Shown here piece by piece: positions 18,869-30,112 of a DNA stretch of 64,000 bases. The number at the start of each line of letters is the position of its first letter. Position 1 is the first letter of the stretch. Under the pieces are notes generated by a model that did no database searches, was not told the DNA's origin, and saw only the letters and a list, made by a program, of their open reading frames with translations. A program made the translations under genes and the position numbers. This DNA is from Ustilago trichophora (taxonomy: Eukaryota > Basidiomycota > Ustilaginomycetes > Ustilaginales > Ustilaginaceae): assembly GCA_900323505.1 (NCBI GenBank), contig OOIN01000027.1:618141-682140 (forward strand), given 5' to 3'.

Positions 18869-20188
18869 TTACAGTCGCCAACGCTTGCCCACTTCCAATC
18901 CGTCTTCTAGGTTCTGGGCGAGTTCTGGTTGGGCATCCGTATGAGCAGCACTCGTCTTGCCACTCTCTCGGGCTTCATCGGGCACATCTAAGCCTCTCCC
19001 GTTCGCATCTACCTCCATAAAGTTGGGCCTCAACCTCGTGATACTGACAAAACCGTTCATGATCGCCCACACATCTGTACCCTCTGGCAGCTTCCTAGGC
19101 CCGAGCAACGATGCCATGTTGGGAGCGAAATGCAACACGTTTTCCGGCTTCGGTGCTGTGGGAGGCTGTGGTGCCGGAGGTGCGGAATACTTTGTGATTG
19201 GATCGGCGGCGAACAAGGGGCCATAGCGGTTTTCCCAGATTCGAGTCCAGACCACTTCTGGTTTGCTGACGGTTTCACAGAGCGGTACGTTGATGCTGTA
19301 GCATCCGACGTCTGGTTCTTTGTCCCAGTTGATGTAGAGGCGCTGGATGAGGCTGGCCGAGAGTTTGTTGGCTTGGGAGGCGATGTTGCGCAGCTGTGCG
19401 GGATCCAGGCCGGAGTTGCGGGCTTTGGATCGGTCGGCAAAGGTGGGGGCGTTGGCGGTGAAATGGCCAAACGAGACGGCGATGCTGCGGACTCCGGCAA
19501 GGGATGCAGCCATCGCAGCGCCAACGGTACCGGAGGAGAGCGCGAAGGCGGTTCCTGTGTTACGGCCAAAGTTGGGGCCAGATACGACAAGGTCGAAGGG
19601 GGTCTTTGTGTCAGCTGGTGCCTCACGCTCTTCAGCAGTTTCGCCAAAGAAGGCGTTCTGGTTGAAGAGGCCTGCATTCGACGCGGTGGTGGGAGAGCCA
19701 TCGATGAGGATCCATTCGGCAATCTCGCCACGTTGGCGATTGATAGGTCGACGAGTGGCAGACCACGACTCTGCGGTACCGGGTTGCTTGCCGTCAAAGT
19801 TGTCTTTGAGAGGATAGTAGTACCATACGGCGACGGGTCCTTGCAGGGAGAACTGCATGGATCCCCACGACTTTTGGAAAGAAGGGAGGACGACGCTCAC
19901 ATCCCATCCGAGGGCAACGAGTTCTTCGTACAGTCCAAGAACGTGGGGTGAAGACGCAGAGGGTGGGCCATCGTCGTTGACCAGCAGCACCTTGGGTCTT
20001 GAATTGTTGGAGGGGGTGGTCATGTTGTGTGTATCGTTGTATGAGTTGTGGTGGGTGTCTGACAGTTCGGTGTCGATGTATATGCCTGGTCCAGAGGTGT
20101 GGCGCTGTTGATCGCGGTATAAGAGTACAGAGACGAGTAGAAGGAGCAACGAGGTGCAAAGCGTGTGCAACGAAGGGATCCGCAGCAT
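18869..20188 (-). CDS. SurE-type 5'/3'-nucleotidase or acid phosphatase, membrane-anchored
   Basis: A 439-residue metal-dependent phosphatase of the SurE family. A hydrophobic signal anchor at residues 7-24 (LHTLCTSLLLLLVSVLLY) precedes a Ser/Thr/Asn-rich stem. The catalytic domain starts near residue 62 with VLLVNDDGPPSASS, whose Asn-Asp-Asp triplet binds the metal. Further signatures are VVLPSFQKSWGSMQF and SGPNFGRNTGTAFALSSGTVG, with the conserved Asn. The frame is open to a TTG at 20275; the first ATG is 20188. A second in-frame ATG (MTTPSNNSRPK, about 20020) would give a cytosolic form without the anchor. Fungal relatives include phosphatases such as Yarrowia Pho2; the natural substrate is unknown. 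Confidence 0.82.
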   Translation of the reverse strand: MLRIPSLHTLCTSLLLLLVSVLLYRDQQRHTSGPGIYIDTELSDTHHNSYNDTHNMTTPSNNSRPKVLLVNDDGPPSASSPHVLGLYEELVALGWDVSVVLPSFQKSWGSMQFSLQGPVAVWYYYPLKDNFDGKQPGTAESWSATRRPINRQRGEIAEWILIDGSPTTASNAGLFNQNAFFGETAEEREAPADTKTPFDLVVSGPNFGRNTGTAFALSSGTVGAAMAASLAGVRSIAVSFGHFTANAPTFADRSKARNSGLDPAQLRNIASQANKLSASLIQRLYINWDKEPDVGCYSINVPLCETVSKPEVVWTRIWENRYGPLFAADPITKYSAPPAPQPPTAPKPENVLHFAPNMASLLGPRKLPEGTDVWAIMNGFVSITRLRPNFMEVDANGRGLDVPDEARESGKTSAAHTDAQPELAQNLEDGLEVGKRWRL

Positions 20189-20500
20189 CAACAGATGATT
20201 GGTTGGGGAAAAAGAAACAGGATGATGTTGGTCAAGCACAGATGACAAAACAGGCTTGTGCGCTTTCTTTGTCAATCACACATGGCATACACTAATGTCG
20301 GCCTTTCTCAGTTGCCGAACCCCGAATTGTCTTCTCAAAGATGTGAGATCGTGCTGTACAACAGATGGTGTGGAGGCGCAAATTTTGGCATTTTGATATT
20401 TCAAGCAGCAACGCACCTCCGCATCATCATCGCCTTTGTCGTCCAAACCGCTCGCTACCTTTAGCATCCATCGATCGAACAACACGAACTCCCAAGCGAC

Positions 20501-20511
20501 GCATAAAAAAG
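20501..20511 (+). promoter_or_regulatory. TATA-like A-rich element before the ATPase C-terminal fragment
   Basis: GCATAAAAAAG lies about 115 nt upstream of the ATG at 20624, which is the first ATG after it. This could let the detached ATPase fragment be transcribed on its own. Based on motif and spacing only. Confidence 0.3.
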
Positions 20512-20623
20512 GCTGCGCATATCCACAGCAGCGCAGTCCAAGCCCGCCAGCATCTCCTCCTCAGACGACGACGAATTCGAGCTGCAGCCTCTCTCCGGAG
20601 GCTCCGCCCTATCACCGGTCACC

Positions 20624-21244
20624 ATGACTACCACATACTCGCACGGTCACACTCCAATCCATCCTCGCGCGCCCACCGCCAACCTCGTCTCGGTCAAGGT
20701 GCTCGTCAGTCTCATCGGTCAGGTTGCCATTTGTGGCGCTTTTCAGGCGTGGGCTTTCTACTACGTTCGACGTCAACCATGGTACGAGCCCCCCGAGATC
20801 AACCCTGACGAGCTCAATGTCGTTAATCCGGAGAATTCGGCCGTGTTCCTCGTCTCCTCGTTCCAATACATCACAGGTGCCTTGGTATACAGCACAGGGT
20901 TCCCCTATCGTAAGCCTCTGTACACCAACGTGTGGCTGATGGCGACCGTCACGCTGCTGCTAGGTCTCTCTCTCTATGCCCTCTTCACACCATCCGGATT
21001 CATCTTTGACCTGCTCGGGCTGGTCGAGTTCCCGCGCTCATTCCACATCGCACTTTTCATCGCGGTAGTCCTCAACACGGTGCTCTGCTTTGTCTTCGAG
21101 TCGATCCTGTCCAAGTACGTCGTCAAGCTCGTCAAAGGCCTCCAGCGACTGGCACGCCGCTCGAGAAGGTCAAAGACGCGCAAACACGGAAGCAAGCTGT
21201 ACAAGGCTGTCGAAAGGAGCATGCAGCACGACGGAGATGCCTAG
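20624..21244 (+). pseudogene. detached C-terminal piece (M7-M10) of the P5B-type ATPase
   Basis: A 206-codon frame equivalent to the last quarter of P5B cation/polyamine ATPases (Ypk9/ATP13A2). It begins in the M6-M7 loop with HPRAPTANLVSVKVLVSLIG. Four membrane helices follow: M7 about 24-48, M8 about 82-102 (FLVSSFQYITGALVYSTG, a family hallmark), M9 about 110-130 and M10 about 145-165. A basic C-terminal tail closes it. It lacks all catalytic domains. Exactly this region is missing from the ATPase gene at 24224-28567, which lies on the opposite strand. The ATG at 20624 has a perfect context (GTCACCATGA), so the piece may still be translated as a four-helix protein, but the first dozen residues (MTTTYSHG) do not look like ATPase. 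Confidence 0.82.
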
Positions 21245-22104
21245 CTTTCTTTTCACTCATTCTCTTCTGCTGTATTTGTACGTTTTGCACCACCACACGT
21301 TGCTCTTGGCATATCGCAATTCCGATACCCTTGGTTTGCGTTCTCGGGTGCTAACGGAGCAAGAATAAGTCGTCTTTCTGCTTAAGAAAGTAGGACGGGT
21401 TAGTCATGGATTTGGATGTTCTCGAGATCCACGATCTTGTGCTCTCCCCCCTATACAAGTGACTTTGACAGGAACACGAACAAGACCGAGTTGTTGCGGA
21501 TCCTCAGCCAAGTAGGTGCGGTAATTTGGCTACTGTTAAACCGAGCAAAGTACCGTGTTCTGCAATTCTGCTCTCCTCCGCAGGAAAAAGGTCAAACGGA
21601 ATTGGCCGAGACTTTGTTTTGACATGTGATTTTTTCTGGTTTTGATTTTCTGGAACCCGCGGAACGTTGGAAAATTTTCCTTGTGGTGTCCAACTCCGCA
21701 ACCCGTCCTACCAACAAATCATAACGCCATTCGAGAGCACAATGTCGAGTGAAGCAACCAACCAGAAGTCAGGGTCGTGCGACCCTTCTAACCTTGGAAG
21801 GGCTGGAGCGCAAAGACCGCGTGGACATCTAGTGTGCTGATTCGGTTTCTGCTTTAGGCTCGAGTTTTCGTGCTCGCTTGTGCAATCGAACATGTTGGGA
21901 AAACCTCGACAATTTTTCCTCAACTAAGGCGCTACAGGAACTTAACGAGCGAAGCTTATCTTTAGCCCGGACAAGCGTTCCTGAGCCAGCTTCTGCAATC
22001 CTTAGCAACCTTTTGCGAGTCCGTCTTCCCCTACTTTGTGTGCAACGTGAGCATCGTCCAGGGGTTCCTTCCGTACAACATTCTCGGTCCTCCTCGCCTT
22101 CACC
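21245..22104. other. intergenic region
   Basis: About 860 bp upstream of the permease gene, with an AT-rich patch at 21590-21690 and a C/T-rich leader at 22020-22104. No convincing coding sequence. Confidence 0.6.
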
Positions 22105-23823
22105 ATGTCGCAAACTCAAGAGGCCGTTATCGGCACAGGCTCGTCAATGGAAGCTTCGCACAACAACAAGCTTCGATCCGAGGAAGATGGTGGCTCGATC
22201 GACAAGGCCTTCCACGCCACGTCGTCGGAAGATAACGCCAACGTAGGTGTCACCACCACCGAGCAGGTGCACCTCAAGCGAGGTTTGGAACAGCGTCATC
22301 TTTCAATGATTGCCTTGGCCGGTTCGATTGGTACGGGTCTCTTCCTTTCACTCGGCGGTTCAATTCAGACTGGTGGTCCTTTGGGTGCTTTGCTCGGCTA
22401 TGCCGTGGTTGGAGCCATCGTCTGCGCCGTGCAGTTCGCCTTGGGTGAGGTTTCGGCTCTCCTCCCTGTCACCGGATCCTTTGTTCGACATGCCGACTTC
22501 CTCATCGACCCCGCCTGGGGTTTTGCAGTGGGTTGGAACTTGGTATACGGCAACCTGCTCTCCATTCCCTCGGAGATCTCAGCCATCTGCGTCCTGTTTC
22601 AGTTCTGGACAGACATCAACTCTTCGCTCTGGATCATGATCTTCATCCTCCTGACTTTTGTCATTGGTGTTGCCTTTGTCCGCGCCTTTGGTGAGACCGA
22701 ATTCATCTTCGCCTCCCTCAAGCTTCTCACGGTCGTCTTTCTTATCATCTTTGGCCTCGTCGTTAACCTCGGCGGCATTCCTGGTGTCGAGCGTATCGGC
22801 TTCCGATACTGGGACAAGCCAGGCCCCTTTGTCGAGTACATCGGTAAGGGAGCATGGGGTAGATTCCTTGGATTTTGGTCGGTCATGGTCAATGCGGTCT
22901 TCAGCTTTGCTGGTGTTGAGAGTTTGGCTATGGCCGCTGCAGAGACGCGCAACCCCGGACGTGCGATCCCAAGAGCCTGTAAGAGGGTCTTTTTCCGCAT
23001 TGTTCTGTTCTACTTGCTTGCGGTTCTCGTTGTCGGCATGTTGGTGTCTTCCGATGATCCGCGTCTCGACGATGAATCCGGAACAGCGGCTCAATCGCCG
23101 TTCGTCATCGCCGTCTCTACTGCAGGATATTCAGCCGTGGGATCGGTCGTAAATGCAATCGTCATCACGTCGGCATGGTCATCTTCAAACCAAGCCCTCT
23201 TGGCAGGCACTCGTGTCCTCTACTCGCTCGCTCTCAAGCGTCAGGCACCGCGCTTCTTCCTTCGCACCACTTCGTGGGGAATTCCTATCTACGCCGTTCT
23301 CTTCTTTACAGCGTTCATGTTCCTCAGCTTCATGACGCTCTCCTCTGGCGCTCTGACCGTTTTCTATTGGTTCCTCAGCTTGACTTCGGCCGGAGTGCTC
23401 GTCTCGTGGTCGACGCTCCTTTTCAACCACATCAGACTCAAGACTGCGCTCAAGCGTCAAGGCATCCCCGCATCCGAACTTCCCTGGAACAACGGCTGGA
23501 CACTCTACTCGAGCTACGCAGCGCTCGTCATGTGCCTCATCATCCTCTTCACCGGTGGCTTCCGAGTCTTCACTACAGGCGGGTGGAACGCAAACAGCTT
23601 TGTCTCGAGCTACCTCGACATCCCGCTCGTCATCGCTTTCTTCTTGGGCTGGAAGTTTATCAAGAAGACCAAGTGGGTCAACCTCGAGGATCTGCCTCTG
23701 CGAGAGGCCATCGAAGAAGCCAAGCAGCGTGCCGAGCAAGCCAGGATCGAGCAGGAGGCAGAAGACGCTCTCAAGCAAGGCCAAAAGACTTGGCTCAAGT
23801 ACATCAGTTGGATCTGGGATTAA
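22105..23823 (+). CDS. amino-acid permease (AAT/Gap1-type, APC superfamily)
   Basis: A 572-residue proton-coupled amino-acid transporter of the fungal plasma membrane. After a hydrophilic N-terminus of about 60 residues, the first helix carries the family signature RHLSMIALAGSIGTGLFLSL, with the GSIGTG substrate-contact loop. Twelve membrane helices follow, including GVESLAMAAAETRNPGRAIP in the helix 5-6 region, characteristic of the YAT family. The C-terminal tail is charged and helical (EEAKQRAEQARIEQEAEDAL). The ATG lies in CACCATGTC. It is the only complete gene inside the segment that appears inverted relative to the split ATPase, so its promoter may have new neighbours. Specificity cannot be assigned. 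Confidence 0.9.
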   Translation: MSQTQEAVIGTGSSMEASHNNKLRSEEDGGSIDKAFHATSSEDNANVGVTTTEQVHLKRGLEQRHLSMIALAGSIGTGLFLSLGGSIQTGGPLGALLGYAVVGAIVCAVQFALGEVSALLPVTGSFVRHADFLIDPAWGFAVGWNLVYGNLLSIPSEISAICVLFQFWTDINSSLWIMIFILLTFVIGVAFVRAFGETEFIFASLKLLTVVFLIIFGLVVNLGGIPGVERIGFRYWDKPGPFVEYIGKGAWGRFLGFWSVMVNAVFSFAGVESLAMAAAETRNPGRAIPRACKRVFFRIVLFYLLAVLVVGMLVSSDDPRLDDESGTAAQSPFVIAVSTAGYSAVGSVVNAIVITSAWSSSNQALLAGTRVLYSLALKRQAPRFFLRTTSWGIPIYAVLFFTAFMFLSFMTLSSGALTVFYWFLSLTSAGVLVSWSTLLFNHIRLKTALKRQGIPASELPWNNGWTLYSSYAALVMCLIILFTGGFRVFTTGGWNANSFVSSYLDIPLVIAFFLGWKFIKKTKWVNLEDLPLREAIEEAKQRAEQARIEQEAEDALKQGQKTWLKYISWIWD

Positions 23824-24223
23824 AGGCGCTCCCTTCTCTTCCATATCTTGACAAAGCGTCAACCGCACATTATACCCCCGTTTCCCATCTCTTCGTTTCT
23901 TACCTTGCTTGTATTGTATCGCTATTTGTTCACGGGTCCTCGTCGATCAACGACATGGAGCTCGGCGTCAACCGCCAGCTCTGGTAACTTGTTCTGTCAT
24001 CTTGCACTATTTTGCCAAATCAAATGCCTTCCCAACCCTGTGCAAGAAAGTGCCTGCGCGAAAAGCACTGCAATCCTTGATCTTCTCGACCAGTTTCGTT
24101 GGCTCAAGATTCGTCTTCTCAACACCGACCGCCACGCGTTCACTTCAGCCACACTCTGCTTCCACTGCCACTGCTGTAAAATCTGCATTGATGATAATGT
24201 CGGTGGCGTGTTTCCTAGTGGAT
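23824..24223. other. intergenic sequence next to the right inversion breakpoint
   Basis: About 400 bp between the permease stop and the truncated ATPase stop. No gene is evident. A stretch around 24080-24220 gives a Ser/Thr-rich frame on the plus strand with coding-like look but no good start; it may be the remnant of a gene cut by the rearrangement. Confidence 0.45.
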
Positions 24224-27200
24224 CTACGGTGGACCCGTCCGAGCGGAGAAGACACTCAGAGCCAGAACACCAAAGTCTACCGCCAGGAACTGCAAGTCGC
24301 CCATGGAGCCGCCAAAGCTGTACAACGAACATACGGTCATGAACTGGATCATGGAAGTAAGGCAGATGTAGCTAAAGCAACCGAACGAGGTGACCAATGC
24401 CGCGCGTCCCTCCTTGATACAGTCAATTACGCAAGAGATATCGCCGCGATTAGAAGTGAAAGGCGCGGCGACGGAGGCTTCAGCTTCAGAGAGCGAGATG
24501 CCGATGTCAGCTGCTTTGAGAGCACCGCAGTCATTGGCACCGTCACCGCACATGCCGCAAGTGTATCCTGTTGCCTGTAGTCGCTCGATCAGCTCGTGCT
24601 TCTCGTCCGGCGACATTCGTGCAAAGATTGTGCCCTTGATCAGCATACGCCTGACCGTCTCGACGGGTGCATAGTCGATGAGCCACCTGAAGACGTCGCC
24701 CGTTAGTGCGAGCTGGTAATCGGCGAAATCAAACTCTTCAAGGTCCAGCACGTGTGGATCCACTTCCCTCGGTTGCAGATTGTATGGGTCTAGCTTGATA
24801 CGGTCATCGTCGACACTGGACCAGTCAATCACGGCTCTTGGGCTTCGTTGGTCGCCTTGAACAAAGCTTGGCATAAAGACGTGTGCGGATTGGCCAACCA
24901 TGCCACATTCTCGCGCAACGCTGATCGCCGTGCGCGGATTGTCGCCCGTGACCATCTTGGTGATGATGTTGGCGTTCTTGAGCACCTCGATCGCTGGGGC
25001 GGTACCTTCCTTGAGCTTGTTCTCGAAAATGATGAGTCCGAGGAAGCGGAGTCCGCTTTCGGCCTGCTCTCGTCGCATGCGCTGTGCTTTGATCCAGCTC
25101 ATACCTGCCATTGACTTGCCCGCGCAGGCGATAACACGGTACCCGTGCTTGGTATAGTACGAGAGGAGATCATCGTAGTCTGCAGGGAAGGTGTCCTTGT
25201 CGCAAATGTCGGCCATGACTTCAGGCGCACCCTTGACAAAGACCTCCATTGACTGCGACTTGAGACGCTTCACAATGACGCTCATTCGTCGAAGGGACGA
25301 GACGAATTCGAAAGTGCGCAGCACGCCCAGCTCGAGGAAGTGAGCGTGACGGCCGGACTTGATCGCATCCTCCACCTCAAAGGCTTGGCCGCCCGGAGGG
25401 CGCACCACGGTCTGAACAAGCGCCGGGGGCCTCTCGGTCAGCTTGGACTTGCCATTTTTAGCTGTACCTGTCTTCGTAGTTGCTTTAGCTGAGCGCTCCT
25501 TGCCCTCGTCGAGAGTCCAGCCAGTGTACTCGAACATCTTGACATCGAGCGGATCGCCAATGACTTCACCGTCGACCACCTTGAGCGAATGGCAGGTGGC
25601 CAAAGCGTAGAGCAGCGGCATCTTGCGCGCATCCGCATCGTTCTTGGCTCCTGCACCAACCGGCATTTCGTCGACTGTTTCGTGCAGCTCGCTAAATCTG
25701 CCCGCCTTGAGATCGATCGTTCGCGTTCCGAGCACGTCCAGACCGTCGGCAGTAAGAGTGCCTGTCTTGTCAAAGCAAAAGACATTGACCTTGCCTCCGA
25801 TGATGACGCGGTTTGGCGAGATACAATAGATGCCTTGCTTGCGCAGGCGATTGATGGCAAAGGAGATACCGATCGACATTGTGGCCGGCAGAGCAGGCGG
25901 GACAACAACGGTGATGAGATCGAGCGCACGAATGACGATCGTGGGCCAGGCAATGCCGATCTTGACAAAGTTGACAGCAGCAAAGGTGAAGCCGACACCG
26001 GCGGTCGCAGCAAGGAAGCCGATGAAGCGGAACGAATCGCGGTAGAACTTGAAGCCCATGGGCTTGGGGAAGAGCATGCTGCGGACCAAAGCACCTTTGG
26101 TGGTGTTGAAGCCAGTTCGGACGACCATGGCTCTGGCACCAGCCTCGTTCTTGTCGGTGGCACCACTTCCGCGAATGCGGATGATGCGTGTGCCAGAAAA
26201 GAGGAAGTGCTTGGCAAGGTCTGCGGTGACCTCGGTTCCAGCAGCGTGAAGACCGACCATGCTGGGCGTAGTGAGCGGCACCTTGCTGACGGGGACACTC
26301 TCACCCGTGAGCATACTTTCGTTGACGATGGCATCGCCGCTGAGTAGGACACTGTCAGCTGGGAAGAGCAGCAAACCAGGTTCAGCAACGTCATAGACAT
26401 CGCCGGGCACCAAATCGCTCGAGTCGAGGACCTGCCAGCTGCCTTCGCGCAACACCTTGACTTCGCAGGTGAAACGACTCATCTCGCGCATGCGATTGAC
26501 GGTCTGCCGAGTCTCGATGAGTGTAGTCAAGATGGAGAAAAGCGAGATGGCGGCAATGCAGAAGGCGTAGTAGTAGTAGTTGTCGAAGGACCAGAGAATG
26601 ATGGAGACAATCTGGAACATATAGAAGGGGTGGAGTACTTCGTCGACAAGCAACTGCCATGTGGACTTTGCTTGGATGTCGATGACGTTTTTGCCAAAGA
26701 CGGTGGTGCGGTCCTTCTCTGCGTCCCAGCTGATGCCGTCATTGATGGCGCTGAGCGAGGTCCAGAGCGGGTCACGCCAGTCTTTGACCATGCGGAGACG
26801 GCCTGTGGGCGGATGGAGCGCGAAGCGGGTGTAGCGGTAGTCGAAGAAGCTGAGATCCATGAGCTGTTCAGTCTGGACGCCAGAAAGCATTGGTAGGGCG
26901 CCTTTCATGGTAGGCGTATCGGCAGCGTTGCTGGTGCCATTGGCGGGCTGTCCGCCATTGATGATGCTGCTCTTGGCGGAAGCAGTCTTGGAGGGAGCAT
27001 TGCTCTTGTTGACCAGCTCGGGAGGAAGGTCGATTGTAGGTGCTGATTGGAACTCGGCCTGAGTGGAAGGCGGCTCACGCGATGAATGCGGGAAGACGGT
27101 GGCGAGTGGACGGGCAAATGGGATGGTGGTGAGTTTTTCCTTGTGGAGGTCGCCCCACTGGTTTTCGACCATGATGAATTCGGCGTTCTCAAAGTCGACC

Positions 27201-28567
27201 TCCTTGCAAACCCACTTGAGGCGGAAGCGAGGCAGCCAGCGGCCGATGAGATAGACGATGCCAAGGGTAAGGAAACAGATGACGGAGTAGATGATCTGGT
27301 TGGCAACGAGCGTGCGGTAGCCGGTGAAACGAATAAAAGTATCTTCTTCGGTGAGATAGACCTGCTGACGGCTCTTGGAAGACTTGTCGAGGAAACTGAG
27401 CTCTCGCTTTGCGGCAGCAGCACTGACGCCGTGGCCACGAATGTGGGAGCTGGAACGCAGCTCGGCTTCCGAGCGGCCGAAGGCTGAAGCGTCACCTGCC
27501 TCGAGATCGCGACCGCCGAGTTCAGCGTCCAGCTCGTCCTCTGGAGGATGATCGGTGGAAAAGCGCGTGTCTCCAAAGACGGGATCGACTGCACCACTGA
27601 GTGTGCCAAAAGCGGAAGGGAGAATGCCGTTGCGATTGGTGGAATCGTCGTCCGAAGAGTGGTAGGAATCGTCGTCGTCTTCATCGTCAAAGCCGTAGTC
27701 GTCATCGCTCCATCCTCTGCTGTCGTCGAGATCTTCATCTTCATTGTCGTCGTCGTTGCGACCTGCGTCGGATCTAGCTGCTCGCGACGAGACGACTGAG
27801 CCTGACGAGCGCCTGCGTGAGAGGAGAGGTCGAGAGAAGGAGCGGCGGCTGCGTGCATCGTCGTCATCATCGCCTCGATCGCCACGGATGGAAGCAAGGA
27901 TGGAGCCAAGCATACCTTTTGGCTGGCTCGAGCCGGTGAGATCGGCATCTTCGGGTACGCGCTTACGCCTTCCAAAGCGATAGGTGCTACCGCTACGCTG
28001 GCTAGCGGGCTTGCGACGACCAGCGACCGAGTCAGGAGAGACGCTACGCTCGCTTGATGTGGTGATGGCTTCACTTTGGGCAGATGCACTGGAGAGCTTG
28101 CGGGAGCGGCGTGGCGAGCGGCCCTCCATCGAGATACGACGACGAGAGCTTCGGGAAGCGCGACGGCCTAGCTCTGGCCTAGCCATCTCATGACGCATAC
28201 TACTGATAGAACTGGGCACGGCACCGGCACCAGGGCCGTCAAAGATGCTTGCATTTTCGTCATAGCTACCGACCTGACTGTCTCGTCGGCGTCTACGACC
28301 GATTTCTACACCAGCGCCGGATTCGTCGTTGGCAGCGAGATCGGCGTCGCGTTGAGACTGAGCCCATTCGAAAGCTTCTCGTGCTTCCTGATCGTCAAAG
28401 TAGGGTGACGAAGCAAATTCGGCGACGTCCGCTTCGACAGGTGCTTCCTCTGCTTGTTTGAGTTTGTTTGGCAGTTGGAAGGGAGCTTGGTATTCATCGG
28501 CGGCCACTTGGAATTGGTGAGATCTGGATGAGCTCTGACCTCGTTGCGTACGGTCTGGTTCCGACAT
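24224..28567 (-). pseudogene. ypk9: P5B-type ATPase (Ypk9/ATP13A2-like), truncated after M6
   Basis: A 1447-residue reading frame for a vacuolar P5B ATPase, a family that exports polyamines or cations from the vacuole or lysosome. The first 430 residues are Ser/Arg/Asp-rich and disordered. The P5 N-terminal domain follows (YLTEEDTFIRFTGYRTL). Then come the A domain (LTGESVPVSK), the P5B membrane signature PPALPATMSIG, the phosphorylation site DKTGTLT, and the hinge MVTGDNPRTA and GDGANDCGALKAADIG motifs. Helices M5 and M6 end at SARTGPP, immediately followed by TAG. M7-M10 are absent here; they lie at 20624-21244 in the opposite orientation. The catalytic part is otherwise uninterrupted. The start at 28567 (MSEPDRTQ) is chosen over an upstream in-frame ATG at 28837, whose extension does not look coding. 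Confidence 0.85.
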
Positions 28568-29152
28568 GGTTGTGGTCAGCTGCCCGCCTTTAGAGCTCAG
28601 CTCGGGAGCAGGCCGATGTCGAGTCGAATGGTTTGAGTGGATTGGTGAGGTGGACGGGTCTACTGAAGTCAGGTGTCGGAAAGAGATGCATAGAGGCGAG
28701 AGTGTCGAGGCTGTCAAGAGGCCGTGATTGCTCGGGATGGGCTTGCTCTTTTTGCTCGATCCGTGCGAATTTCTGCCTTGGCCCACACAGCTGCGGAGTG
28801 ACGAGATCATCAGCGCTGCCAAAAAGAAAAGAAACACTTGTGAAAATTTAGCTCGACTGTTAAAGCATCGGTATCGGCGATGCGCACCCTAACAGCGTAG
28901 ATTTATTCGCAGTGCCTCGACGATCCAAAGATGACCTGTACTCTGTCTTCCTCCATCTGAATCAGACAACCGGGAATCTCTTGAATTGGCAGCACCGAAG
29001 AACACATCACCCTTGGACGGCTTAAGCTCATTCCCTTCAGCGTCTCTACATTTTGATCCATTATTTGACCGAGCCTGATGTGCAACAATTGGCCGGCGTC
29101 GAACAAGATGAGGTTGGGGAGGATGTGGTCTTCCGAGGTTGAATTGGCCGGC

Positions 29153-29232
29153 GGATGAAGTGTTTATTCCCGGCATCAAGATGAGCCGGAAAGGATGAAG
29201 TGTTTATTCCCGGCATCAAGATGAGCCGGAAA
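29153..29232. repeat. tandem duplication, 2 x 40 bp
   Basis: Two perfect adjacent copies of a 40-bp unit beginning GGATGAAGTG and ending GAGCCGGAAA, at 29153-29192 and 29193-29232, followed by the first five bases of a third. Confidence 0.95.
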
Positions 29233-29687
29233 GGATGCTGATGGGATCAAATGGAGTTGAAGGCTACAGTATTCAGTACGACCAAAAAGGTAGGGCGGGG
29301 CTCGGTCGAAATTCGGAGTGCGATATGCAAGCGGTTGCAAGGCTTGGCAGCCCGCGGAGAACAGCACGGAGACAAGCGACTCTTTTGTACAGTACAGTAC
29401 GTACTTTTTGGACGCAACTCGACGTCGACAAGACATGCTTGACAGGTTGTTTGACATGCCATGTCATGACAGCTAACCGAGCAAGACACGGTACGGATTG
29501 GTGGGATCGAGTCATGTCGGTTCATTGACGCCGTCGGTGGTCAAGCGGTACATTTGGGACACCGCGATGCCCGAAGCTGGAAGACGAGGCTATGCATTGC
29601 ATCTCTAGTAGTAGTGTTCATGTTGGCTCTTTGAGCAACCCTCTGTGTGCAGTAGGGGATGCGAGGGTGGCTCGGCGACAAAACGGC

Positions 29688-29691
<4 letters not shown>

Positions 29692-29734
<43 letters not shown>
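29692..29734. repeat. (AG)n microsatellite
   Basis: About 21 uninterrupted AG dinucleotides in intergenic sequence. Confidence 0.97.
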
Positions 29735-29736
<2 letters not shown>

Positions 29737-30025
29737 AAAATTCACATGATGCTTGAGCAGAGCGGAGCTGCGAGGTACCGTGCTGCGCAATTTTTTGCTT
29801 TGCCTTTTCTGTTCAACCCCACGCTCGGCCTCAGCGGCCATTTTTGCCCCCGCGCCCAAGTCAGTAGAGTGTGCGTTTTGCGTGGCTTTCGGCAGGCTAC
29901 ACGCGAGCGACCGAGGCAAGGACCGACAATTTTGACAGGTGGGAAACCCGCACACACACTACTGTACTCTCTGATCCAAAGACGCCGGTTGTGTCCCCGC
30001 TGCTTTGACGGATTCCCACGCTTTG

Positions 30026-30032
30026 TATAAAG
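30026..30032 (+). promoter_or_regulatory. TATA box of the MFS permease gene
   Basis: TATAAAG 87 nt upstream of the ATG at 30113. It supports that start over an upstream in-frame ATG at 30005, which lies before the box. Confidence 0.6.
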
Positions 30033-30112
30033 CGAGGCGCATCGGACCAAGCCGACTCGTCAATCCTCGCCTTGGTCCGCCTCTCTTGAGACACATTTTT
30101 TACATCGCAATC

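Larger units (their letters stand above)
28568..30025. other. long intergenic region with simple repeats
   Basis: About 1.5 kb between divergent genes. It contains a 40-bp tandem duplication (29153-29232), a GTACAGTACAGTACGTAC tract (29387-29404) and a 43-bp GA tract (29692-29734). No convincing gene. Confidence 0.6.

Noticed and set aside
22579..23094. Minus-strand open frames across the permease gene
   Set aside because: Shadows of the permease codon bias with no recognisable product.
28568..28837. 90-codon N-terminal extension of the P5B ATPase
   Set aside because: Low-complexity and not coding-like; the later ATG gives a typical N-terminus.
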